This document shows positions 1 to 9,240 of a stretch of DNA of 64,000 nt, in pieces. The position numbers were made by a program, and so were the translations under genes. The notes beneath the pieces were generated by a model, which worked only from the letters and a program-made list of their open reading frames with translations, did no database searches and was not told where the DNA came from. The stretch covers positions 17,492,479 through 17,556,478 of the forward strand of contig NC_135243.1 in NCBI RefSeq assembly GCF_947623445.1, in the 5' to 3' direction. Position 1 is the stretch's first letter, and every line of letters begins with the position of its first letter. This stretch comes from Clavelina lepadiformis (taxonomy: Eukaryota > Chordata > Ascidiacea > Aplousobranchia > Clavelinidae).

Positions 1-289
1 GTCCCTTCCGGCAAATTTTAGTCACGACCAAAAACAAATCATATTCTACATAGTTACTGTTTTTAGCCATGCCATTTGGAAGCACAGAAACGAGATCCTT
101 TTTGACCACATAACACCCAATCCCAGTACCGCTGTTTTAAAAAAAATAAGACGATCAATCCAAATAAAGTATACTAAGGAGTCCCGGAATCCCTCCCCTT
201 TCAAACCCACTATCGAAATACTTAGAGAAGAAATGTTAAAGGCCGTAAGCCAAACCGACAGCACCCATGCTAATCCATCCGACAGTTGA
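1..289 (+). mobile_element. LINE ORF2 C-terminus (partial)
   Basis: An open frame without an ATG runs from base 2 to the TGA at 287-289 (95 residues) and continues off the left edge. It contains AIWKHRNEIL, which resembles the 'W-x-x-RN' segment near the C-terminus of the reverse-transcriptase ORF in L1/Tx1-type LINEs, followed by a basic stretch. No catalytic RT or endonuclease motif is inside the window, so the assignment rests on this C-terminal signature and on the ORF1-like units that follow. It lies directly upstream of the ORF1 array, so it could be the ORF2 of an autonomous relative. Confidence 0.6.
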
Positions 290-720
290 ACCTTTTACGT
301 TCATGAGTTTTATTACACTTTGTCATGTTGTTAGTCCTATTATTTATAGCTTCGCGTATCGTTGCTTTGTACTTCTGCGCCCCCGTTGCTATCAAGTGAT
401 CTAGTGTTTAACTTTGCGTAATTACTGTCGACACCTTCCACAACCTTGGAAATCATCGCCCGAAGAAAACACATCAATCCAATTGCAACCACTTGAAGGA
501 CTACCTACACGCATGGGCCAGGAACCACCGAAGACTACTTAAATAATGCTATGTTACAAAAAAATCCTCTGTATCGATCTTACCAACGTTTGATTCACGA
601 TTTAAGCAACGTTTCCTTTGTAAATGGTTATTGTGTTTTTGTGTTTGTGACTCTTCTTGTGTTTTCGCTTTAACGTGCGAATAAAAAAAACATCAATAAT
701 AGAATATGCACATGCCCAAA
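290..720 (+). mobile_element. LINE 3' untranslated tail
   Basis: Non-coding sequence follows the ORF2 stop. It is T-rich near its end and finishes with a short hairpin (TTCGC at 664-668 pairing with GCGAA at 677-681) and then an A-run at 683-690. A terminal hairpin followed by A-rich sequence is typical of LINE 3' ends. The precise junction with the next unit, near 721, is inferred from where sequence shared with the second unit begins (CAACATGGTTTCGAGC). Confidence 0.45.
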
Positions 721-1989
721 CAACATGGTTTCGAGCAAAGGAAACAAAAAAGCCGTCAAGAAGTAAAGAAAGGTACCAAGAAAAGTGAAGATTCAGATTC
801 AGATCCCTGAAAGCAAAGGTGAAGAATGGCCGAGACCTTCACATACGCCGACACAGTGAAAAGACAATGGAATAATGACGTGGCCGTAGAATACAGCAAT
901 CACCGCGAAGTTACCATACAACTGACCAACGAAAACAAGAGGGAAGACATCTACAGGATGCTAAAAGAAGTCAAGATACCGATAGAGTGTATCGAAGGTA
1001 TCATACAGAAACACGGTAAATATTACTGTAGATAGGAAAAACAATGCAATAAGACTTGCAGACTTACTTCGCAAGAGACCCGAAGTAAAGACTGCCATCG
1101 CTCACGGAGACGAGAGAATAGACCTCACGATCAGATGGGTACCGATCGACTATCCACAGAGTCACCTCGATGAAATCCTCAAAGAATTCGAAATCCAAGG
1201 TCCAGCACAACTGGGTGTCGACAAATATGGAATCAAAGACGGAAGACGAATCTATAAAGTCAACAAGAAAACGATGGAACGATACCAACTCCCGTCATAC
1301 TTATACCTGGGCAAACTCCGATGTGCGGTAAGCTATAACGGACAAATCCAAACATGCTCTTATTGCACAGAACAGGGACATAAATTCAAGGAATGCCCGA
1401 AGAGAATACAAGTAGACAACAACAGTGCAGGTGAACGAGATATCCCGATGACGACTGCTCAGAATGTAGAATCGGACGTGGAGGGAACAACACCTCCCCC
1501 CAGTGATAATCAAAAAGAGGTTTCTGCCCATGCAGAAACAAATGAGCCACGACGAGGAGCAAAGGGAACAAGGAAGGGCGCGAGGAAGAGCCGAGCAAAA
1601 ACGGGACTGCCATTGGAGGAGAATCAGGAGCTCGACTCGGACGAACGACCCTCGGAACGGGAGGAGAATGAGAGCAGAGGCAACAAGAGAAAGGACATCA
1701 GCGGGGACTCGAACGGAAATCAAGAAAATCCAGAAAAACAACGAAGTAAGCATGATCACCCTTCATATGACTTTTCTGCTTTGCCAATAGGCAGTTCGAC
1801 ATCTGTCCGATGCGCATGCAACAAATACATTCGAATTCGAAGAAGTAAAGATACACAATCAACAACTCCAGACTTTGAAGAACCGGTCTATTGTACCTGA
1901 CGCTATTTCAGAAACTTATACGATTATTTTTTTATTACTTTTATTAAGCGTACCTTGACACTGTTTAAGAGCGTTTAATAAACCAAATC
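721..1989 (+). mobile_element. ORF1-only retroelement, unit 1 (frameshifted)
   Basis: First unit of a four-unit array. A leader (721-825) precedes ORF1. Codons 1-65 of the reading frame (826-1035) begin MAETFTYADTVKRQWNND, an N-terminal region shared by units 1-3. A deletion of a few bases near 1015-1030, relative to unit 2, shifts the frame. Coding then continues to the TGA at 1898-1900 in the frame that holds the ATG at 1274. That part carries a CCHC zinc knuckle (C-x2-C-x4-H-x4-C, CSYCTEQGHKFKEC), a charged Glu/Arg/Ser-rich linker, and the start of the cysteine-rich C-terminus. The final cysteine block seen in the other units is missing here. The unit ends in the shared stem-loop and AATAAACC. 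Zinc-knuckle ORF1 proteins of LINEs bind RNA; that role is inferred. Confidence 0.8.
725..766 (+). CDS. Short upstream ORF in unit 1 leader
   Basis: ATG to TAA gives a 13-residue basic peptide (MVSSKGNKKAVKK) ending 59 bases before the main ATG. Unit 2 has the same peptide at 1995-2036 but ends with TGA rather than TAA. Conservation of the stop with a different stop codon hints that termination there is tolerated or useful, but two copies are too few to prove selection. Confidence 0.3.
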   Translation: MVSSKGNKKAVKK

Positions 1990-3192
1990 ACAACATGGTT
2001 TCGAGCAAAGGAAACAAAAAAGCCGTCAAGAAGTGAAGAAAGGTGCCAAAAAAAGTAAAGATTCAGATCTCCGGAAAGCATAGGTGAAGAATGGCCGCAC
2101 ATCTCACATATGCAGACCGAGTGAAGCGACAATGGAACAACGACATCGCCGCTGAGTACAGCAATCATCGAGAAGTGACAATCCAGTTGGCAAACGAAAG
2201 TAAGAGGGAGGATGTCTACAAACTGATAAAGGAAACCCAAATACCGCTTAGCTACATTGAAGGGATCATCCAAAAACCTGGGAACGTGGTAAATATAACG
2301 ATAGAAAGCAAAAAAATGCAATAGGCTACGTTTAGCGGATATATTTCGGAAGCGACCAGAAGTGAAATAGGTCGGTCAGGTTCAAACATGTTCTTACTGC
2401 ACTGAACAGGGCCACAAATTCAAAGAATGCCCTGAGAGAAAAGAGATTTCGGATGTGGTCGAGGAAAAGAGTGCCCAAAACGCAGAGACCGGCAGGCCAA
2501 CAGAGCAGGATCCATGAAAGGAGAGCTCCAGCCACGACTCAAACGAACTAACCTCAGAACAGCAGAAAACACGAAGAAACAAAAGAAACGACATGAGCGG
2601 GGACTCAACAGAAAATCAGAAGACACAGGAAACACAACGAAAAGTGGTTGAGCCGCGACGTGGAGCAAAGGAGAAGAGCGCCTGGGGTAGGAGCCGAGCA
2701 AAAACAAGGACTCCACGGGAAGAGAGCCCGGAGCTCAACTCTAATGCGAACCGAGGGAACAAGAAAAAGGATATCAGTGGGTACTCAACAGAAAATCAAG
2801 AAAAACAGGAAACACAAAGAAGTAAGATAGATCATATAGCATTTGACTTTGCCAAGTTGCCAATAGACGAAATTACAGAAGTCCGATGTGCGTGCAAGAA
2901 CTACGTTCAAGTCCGGAGAAGCAACGACCCAGTGAAAGAGGCTCCACAATTTGAAGAACCGGTTTACTGTGAGGGATGTAATGGAGCTCTAATACGATGT
3001 AATTGTACAGATTTCTCGTTCCAATTCGTAGACAATAGATACCACCAATGTTATTTTAAATGCTCCGACATGACGTATAAACCGAACCCCAGTGAACTCA
3101 ATGACACTGCTTTCTAACCTAGAATGCCTTTGGAAGTACTCTGTGTTTTTTCCGAAACTTATACGATTGTTTTAAAAAAAAAAAAAAAAAAA
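1990..3192 (+). mobile_element. ORF1-only retroelement, unit 2 (internal deletion)
   Basis: The leader matches unit 1 closely. ORF1 starts with ATG at 2091 (MAAHLTYADRVKRQWNND) and stops at 2324. Coding similarity resumes past a deletion near 2370 that joins the 'KRPEVK' region directly to the zinc knuckle and removes the segment between. From 2593 a second open frame (to 3117) has an internally duplicated charged linker (two 'GNQ/ENQ...ETQR' blocks) and then the full cysteine-rich C-terminus, including YCEGC and RCNCT. The unit lacks the terminal stem-loop of its neighbours and ends in a run of about 20 A (3173-3192). It is a decayed copy. Confidence 0.75.
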
Positions 3193-4619
3193 GCCGTCAA
3201 AAGAAGTGAAAAGTGAAGCAAAGTGCTACCAAAGTGAAGAACTAACGTCTGAAAGTATAAGTGAAAAATGGCCGCAAATTTCACGTATGCAGATAGAGTC
3301 AAGCGACAATGGAACAACGACATCGCTGCTGCGTACAGCAATCATCGAGAAGTGACAATCCAGATGGCGAAAGAAATCAAGTGGGAGGATATCTACAAAC
3401 TGATAAAGGAAACCCAAACACCGTTTAGCTATATTGAAGGGATAATCCAAAAACCCGGGAACGTGGTAAATATAACTTTTGATAACAAGCAAAACGCAAT
3501 ACGTTTAGCGGATATATTTCAGAAACGACCAGAGGTGAAGTCTGCCACAGCTCATGGTGACGACAGAACAGATCTCACAATCCGATGGGTACATGGAACG
3601 ACACCAACTCCCATGGGTACATGGTACATGGAACGTACATTGGAACGACACCAACTCCCATCGTACCTGTACCTGGGAAAAATCAGATGCGCGGTAAGCT
3701 ATTTCGGACAAATTCAAACATGCTCCTTCTGCACAGAACAAGGACATAAATTCAAGGAGTGCCCAAATAGAAGGCGAGAAGGCGAACGAGACGAACGAGA
3801 TATCCCGATGACGACCGCTCAGACCGTAAAAGCCGACGGGGAAGGATCACCACCACCCCCCAGCGATAGTAAAAAAGTATTTTCTGCCTTGGCAGGAACA
3901 ATCGAACTACTACGAGGAAAGTGCACCAAGGATACGGAGAAGAGCCGAGCGGGAGCGGAAACCCCACTGGAAGAAAGCCCGCAGTTAGACCCCGATGAGC
4001 GATCCTCGGAACGACCCTTGGAGCGAGACCAAAGTGATAGCCGTGGAAACAAAAGAAAGAAGAGAAGTGGAGAATCAGACGAACAACCAGAAGAACCCGA
4101 CGCACAGGGATTTATGGACGGACAAATTCCATACGATGCTTCCGATCTCCCACCGAACCTAACACGCATGATCCCCTGCTCATGCGGACAGCACAACCGA
4201 ATCCGGAGAAACAAGAACTCATCAAGAACAATCCCGAATTTTAAAGAACCGACCTACTGTAAAGGTTGTACGGCAGCCTTTATACGATGTGCCTGTACCT
4301 CATTCGCCGTAATACGAATCAACAACAGACTTAAGTCGTTCCAGTGCAAAGGATGTGAAATGCCTTACGAACCAAATACCGAACATCTTAATGTCACTGT
4401 AAACTAAAGATTGTAAACCTCTATGTGTTTTCAGTTCTAGAACGAATCCTGGTTTGGACTCACGAAATGCATTGCCTTACTGTAATTTGCGTCTATTCCG
4501 AACATCGAAGTACTCGTGTTTAGTTTTTCTGTGTCCCCTGTTTATACGATCATTTTTTTTTCTCTCTTTTATTAAACGTGCCTTAACAATGTATTAAGAA
4601 ACGTTTAATAAACCAAATC
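3193..4619 (+). mobile_element. ORF1-only retroelement, unit 3 (longest intact ORF)
   Basis: An uninterrupted 379-codon frame runs 3268-4407. In order: an N-terminal region of about 110 residues (VKRQWNND, YIEGIIQKPGNVVNIT, RPEVK), a CCHC knuckle (CSFCTEQGHKFKEC, about residues 150-165), an acidic/basic low-complexity linker, and a C-terminal cluster of eight or more Cys (C-x-C, YC-x2-C, RC-x-C, C-x2-C). Compared with unit 1 it lacks about 40 residues before the knuckle, replaced by a local duplication of 'GGTACATGGAACGACACC' near 3590-3650. The leader is cut short relative to units 1 and 2. The 3' end carries a perfect 9-bp stem-loop. The family is LINE ORF1-like; I do not recognise a host gene. 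Confidence 0.75.
4571..4609 (+). other. 3'-terminal stem-loop of unit 3
   Basis: ATTAAACGT (4571-4579) pairs perfectly with ACGTTTAAT (4601-4609) around a 21-base loop, a few bases before the unit ends. Unit 1 (1943-1951 with 1971-1979), unit 4 (5689-5697 with 5717-5725) and the distant copy (39918-39926 with 39946-39954) keep the stem using G-U pairs. Some LINE families use such 3' hairpins for reverse-transcriptase recognition, so this is a likely cis signal. Confidence 0.55.
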
Positions 4620-5732
4620 ACAATCCGATGGGTACCAATCGATTACCCGCAACGACATTTGGAGGAAATCCTTGCGAAGTTCGAAATCAAAGGCCCAGCC
4701 CAGCTGGGAACGGACAATTAAGCATGGAATCAAAGATGGCAGAAGAATATTTAAAGTAAACAACTAAACGATGAAACAACTTCAACTCCCCTCATATTTG
4801 TACTTAGGAAAGATTCGATGTGCGGTGAGTTACGATGGTCAGGTTCAAACATGTTACTGCACCGAACAGGGCCACAAATTCAAAGAATGCCCAAAGAGAA
4901 TACAAATAAGCAACAACAGTACGGATGAACGAGATATCCCGATGACAGCTGCTCGAAATGTGGAATTGGACGAGGAGGGATCGGCAACATCCCCCAACGA
5001 AAATCATAAAGAGGTTTCTGCTCTTGCAGAAACAGCTGAGATTCAACGCGGAGCAAAGGCAAGGAGCTCCTGGGGAGCGAGGAGCCGAGCAAGAACGGGC
5101 CTCCCATTGGAGGAGAGTCCGGAGCCCGACTCTGGTGGACGACCCTCGGAACGGGAGGAGAGTGAGAGCCGAGGAAACAAGCGAAAGAATATAAGCGGAG
5201 ACTCAAACGAAGACAAAGAAAAAACTGAAGTACCACGACATAGGAACGGAAACCGCAAATTCGACTTTTCCAGTTGGGCACTCGAGACATCGGGCGACCT
5301 CTCGTGCCCCTGCGGAAACTTCCTCCGAATCAAAAGAAGCAAGGACTCCCGAAATTCACTCCCAGACTTTAAACATCCGATTTACTGTGCAGGTTGTACA
5401 GCAGTTATTTTACGATGTAATTGTACCAAATTTTCGGTCCTACATATTAAAGACAGACTTAAGCCGTTCCAGTGTGGAGCATGCGAATATACATACGAAC
5501 CAAATCCCGACGATCTTAATTCCACTGTAAATTAAGATTGTAACCTTTATGTTCCTTCCTGGTTTGTAACGTATCCCAGGCCAAAATTACGAAACGCATT
5601 ACGTCGTTATACTTTGTGTCTATTCCGAACTTTGAAGTACTCTGTATTCTTCCCGAAACTTATACGATCATTTTTTTATTTATTCCTTATTAAGCGTGCC
5701 TTAACACTGTTTGAGAACGTTTAATAAACAAA
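4620..5732 (+). mobile_element. ORF1-only retroelement, unit 4 (5'-truncated)
   Basis: The unit starts abruptly inside the ORF, at the sequence for 'IRWVPIDYP', immediately after the 3' end of unit 3, as expected from 5' truncation during target-primed reverse transcription. In-frame stops precede the ATG at 4771. From there 254 codons are open to 5535. The zinc knuckle has lost one residue (C-x-C instead of C-x2-C) and is probably defective. The linker and complete cysteine-rich C-terminus remain. The 3' region has the shared stem-loop (5689-5725). From 4706 to 5732 it is nearly identical to 38935-39961. Confidence 0.8.
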
Positions 5733-6399
5733 AACAAGGCCGTTGAAACTGTAACGTAACTTTTTCTTTATTTGTCGAACCTCTGTACTTGTACAAATGT
5801 ACATATCAACGAGTATCCACAAATCCAAGATGTTAATTTCTTTTCTTAGCTAACCCTTAATTTACAAACCTACATAATGTTTTACGCATAGTGGCGCTAT
5901 GTATCTATGATTACCCGCGGTACGCGCGGGTAATGTGGTTCCTAGGGTGGCAGGACTATTCTACTCATAATTGTTTCTTGGTTTCAGCTGTGTTTCCCAC
6001 ACTTTATTTGCTTTGTTAATGTTGCTTTGGTTATACCCCGATGAATTCTTATGCCAACTTTGTTATGTAATTTTGTTTAACGCCTCAGTAACTCGATATG
6101 ATTGAACGCGTAACCATTACGTCTTTTCCGACTGATGCCCTGCATTTACTTCACGTATGATTAGTTGTCCTACTGAGAAAAAGGTAGCCTATTGAACTTG
6201 CTTTCACGTCGTTGCTCCTTAAGCCGAACGCCTATTCCGTTATTCATATTAATATTTTTATGCATCTTAACTATACCAGTCAGCAAGTTTTCCAAGCCTT
6301 GAGTGTTGATATTAAGAGATATCGTGAAAGTGCGTTTTTTGAGGTTTTTGGAGATTTTTTTGCAAACTATAAACGTGATTAAGCACTGATACCAATGGT
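5733..6399. other. Intergenic stretch, nothing recognised
   Basis: AT-rich sequence with no long open frame on either strand and no repeat I can match elsewhere in the window, apart from one short CG-containing segment near 5918-5935. Confidence 0.5.
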
Positions 6400-7037
6400 T
6401 TGGAGATTTCTTCAAACTCCTTAAATATATACCAAATTTCAAAGTCCGAAAAAAGCATAAATGAGGAAAAGGCGATTAATACCAAAATCAAGTTGTTTCA
6501 AAATTTTCGATTTCGTGGAGTCGATGGAGAGGACAAAGAAGTTGAGATTCCTGACTTTGCAAGAGCCGCCACCCTCCTCCCAGAGGCCATTTCGCGGACA
6601 ACACACCAACAACGTCATTACCGGCGTCATAGACAAAAAGTGTGTAAATGTGCTCCTGGTTGTGATATAAACCGAAGATTCCCATTATCACATCGCCACT
6701 TCAAAGAAACTTTCGTCAAGACGCATCAAAACATCGACACCATTGGCGGCCAATGCATTGAAGGGCAGGTTGTTTCATGACGTTTGTAGCCCGAATTCGA
6801 GTTTGGAAACGTTCTCTCACGTTTGGACCCTTCCTTCTAATCATAAGTCACATGTATATTGCTCTCGGCCTCGATCCCGCGGTAGCAATTCACTCTAACC
6901 AGGAGCAGCGGAATGTCGGAATCGAAAGAGATTTCATGAGAAACAAAAAAGCAAAAGTGGTTGATTTTGATGTTGTTGAGCAGCAAAGCACAGTTTTATT
7001 TTCGGATGAGGTACGCGATGTTTTGTATTCTTTTTAA
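6400..7037 (+). other. Overlapping open frames of unknown meaning
   Basis: Three overlapping frames are open here: 6400-6780, 6461-6670 and 6777-7037. None resembles a family I know and no splice-bounded exon is convincing. The region is somewhat less AT-rich than its surroundings. It may be a decayed repeat or an unrecognised exon group. Confidence 0.2.
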
Positions 7038-7278
7038 ATCCAGTCCATGACAGACTAATACGTTTTAAGATTATGTCCACGCTGCCTTAAAATCGAAATA
7101 AAATCGATATAAATACATCCGTTCATTTATTTAACTAAAAGAAATTTTTCTTTTAAATTTCCAAGGATACCAAGGACTCGATTATCAAAGATTTGCGTTA
7201 GAAACTATCCGCTTGCTACAAGAAGTATCAGCGAAAACTTGAAGAGCAAGAAATGCATTATAAAAACGGGTTCCAGGT

Positions 7279-8282
7279 CGATTCAACCCACGGACGATTC
7301 AACCCCGGACGATTCAACCCACGGACGATTCAACCCAGGACGATTCAACCCCGGACGATTCAACCCACGGACGATTCAACCCGCGGACGATTCAACCCGC
7401 GGACGATTCAACCCGCGGACGATTCAACCCACGGACGATTCAACCCGCGGACGATTCAACCCACGGACGATTCAACCCGCGGACGATTCAACCCAGGACG
7501 ATTCAACCCAGGACGATTCAACCCCGGACTATTCAACTCGCAGACGATTCAACCCACGGACGATTCAACCCGCGGACGATTCAACCCACGGACGATTCAA
7601 CCCAGGACGATTCAACCCCGGACTATTCAACTCGCAGACGATTCAACCCACGGACGATTCAACCCCGGACGATTCAACCCAGGACGATTCAACCCACGGA
7701 CCTTTCAACCCACGGACGATTCAACCCAGGACTTTTCAACCCAGGACGATTCAACCCACGGACGATTCAACCCGCGGACGATTCAACCCGCGGACGATTC
7801 AACCCGCGGACGATTCAACCCGCGGACGATTCAACCCGCGGACGATTCAACCCACGGACGATTCAACCCGCGGACGATTCAACCCGCGGACGATTCAACC
7901 CGCGGACGATTCAACCCACGGACGATTCAACCCGCGGACGATTCAACCCACGGACGATTCAACCCGCGGACGATTCAACCCAGGACGATTCAACCCAGGA
8001 CGATTCAACCCCGGACTATTCAACTCGCAGACGATTCAACCCACGGACGATTCAACCCGCGGACGATTCAACCCACGGACGATTCAACCCAGGACGATTC
8101 AACCCCGGACTATTCAACTCGCAGACGATTCAACCCACGGACGATTCAACCCCGGACGATTCAACCCAGGACGATTCAACCCACGGACCTTTCAACCCAC
8201 GGACGATTCAACCCAGGACTTTTCAACCCAGGACGATTCAACCCACGGACCTTTCAACCCACGGACGATTCAACCCAGGACC
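7279..8282 (+). repeat. 16-bp minisatellite array (left arm)
   Basis: Roughly 60 tandem copies of a unit close to NCGGACGATTCAACCC; most are 16 bp, variants with AGGA are 15 bp. The array has higher-order structure: about 325 bp starting near 7441 is repeated essentially unchanged 487 bp downstream, from about 7928. No unit contains a stop in any plus-strand frame, so all three frames stay open and spell the same 16-residue repeat. The long predicted ORFs (7239-8297, 7253-8341) are by-products of this. Confidence 0.95.
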
Positions 8283-8661
8283 ATTTCTGCGTATTAAGAT
8301 TGACAACTTGCAGTTTCAAATGCAATGCCTTCACATCGTGACGTCACCAGACGCGCTGAAAGGCCTTCCCTCTCTTGGTGGCTTTGGTTCTAAGTAGGCC
8401 TCTAATTTGGGGCACTGGAATTGTTTGCGGTACAAGAAAAGAGAAAAACGGAAGAATAATATTACAAAATATAGACTTTTTTTGCGTGCAATCTTCATTC
8501 CAATCAACAAACAGTTGTTTCTAAGGTTTAACTTTTAATCGACGTGTGGCTTTATTTTTCGCTAAGCAGGCCTACTAGTTACAACACGGTACATAAACTT
8601 GTTTTTATTTCAACACAAGATGTGTATTGGTATAGTGGTAAAAGCGGCATCCGTTAAATCC

Positions 8662-8776
8662 GGGGTTGAATCGTCCTGGGTTGAATCGTCCGTGGGTTGA
8701 AAGGTCCGTGGGTTGAATCGTCCGGAGTTGAATCGTCCGAGGTTGAATCGTCCGTGGGTTGAATCGTCCGACCACC
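8662..8776 (-). repeat. Inverted short minisatellite array (right arm)
   Basis: About seven units of GGTTGAATCGTCC, the reverse complement of the left-arm unit, ending in GTCCGACCACC immediately before the 9-bp duplication. Confidence 0.9.
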
Positions 8777-9111
8777 ATAAAAACGAAGTAAGCTTTCAAA
8801 ATACATGGCAATGCATTTTACGGCTACAGCATGTGATTTGATGTGCTGCTGATATAGTCTCGGCCATTTATGAGTATCATTTTTTTCCAATTCAGCTTAA
8901 ACAAGCAAACGAGTTGGTGAGTAATTGACTGGAGAAAATGAAAGAGGCGAATGAAAAAGCTGTATAATCCGTGATAAAAATGTTGTATTATCCGTGATCC
9001 GACTCCGGGTGAGATCGATCGCTATGTAAATTATGTTTGTTTTAAACGCTCGCTCATATACCCTCCACTTTGCATATATACGTAACATCCTATAACGGTC
9101 CCTGCGGATCG

Positions 9112-9240
9112 ATTCAATCAACAGACGATTCTACCCAGGACTGCCCAACCAACATCTATGTGTTGAATAGTCTTTGGGTCGAATTGTCCTTTGTTTGCTC
9201 GTACTGGGTTGAATTGTTCTTGGGTTAAATTGACCGACTA
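9112..9240. repeat. Degenerate fold-back arm sequences
   Basis: Diverged copies of the same unit occur first in forward orientation (GATTCAATCAACAGACGATT near 9112) and then inverted (GGGTTGAATTGTTCTTGGG near 9206), ending in GACCGACTAC. This looks like a small, old relative of the 7269-8776 element with no clear target duplication. Confidence 0.5.

Larger units (their letters stand above)
7269..8776. mobile_element. Satellite-armed fold-back element with 9-bp TSD
   Basis: A long left arm of 15-16 bp tandem units (about 7279-8282) is followed by a unique middle (8283-8661) and a short right arm of the same unit in inverted orientation (8662-8776). The outermost 21 bases of the two arms are imperfect inverted repeats starting GGT. 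The element is flanked on both sides by the identical 9-mer ATAAAAACG (7260-7268 and 8777-8785). Long inverted arms built from tandem subrepeats and 9-bp target duplications are hallmarks of Foldback-type, MULE-related DNA elements. No transposase is present, so it would be non-autonomous. Confidence 0.75.

Noticed and set aside
1301..1759. Minus-strand ORFs opposite the ORF1 units (also 2420-2716, 3819-4214, 4880-5290, 39244-39571)
   Set aside because: They are antisense shadows of the GC-richer ORF1 linker, with no family similarity.
7279..8282. CRISPR array
   Set aside because: Repeats are contiguous 15-16 bp units without spacers in a eukaryotic context.
7239..8341. Two overlapping ORFs of over 350 codons
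   Set aside because: Both are translations of the stop-free minisatellite in different frames; unit length changes shift frames and no non-repeat domain is present.
8622..8680. Possible tRNA gene
   Set aside because: D-arm and T-arm-like pieces are present, but I could not form an acceptor stem or a proper anticodon arm.
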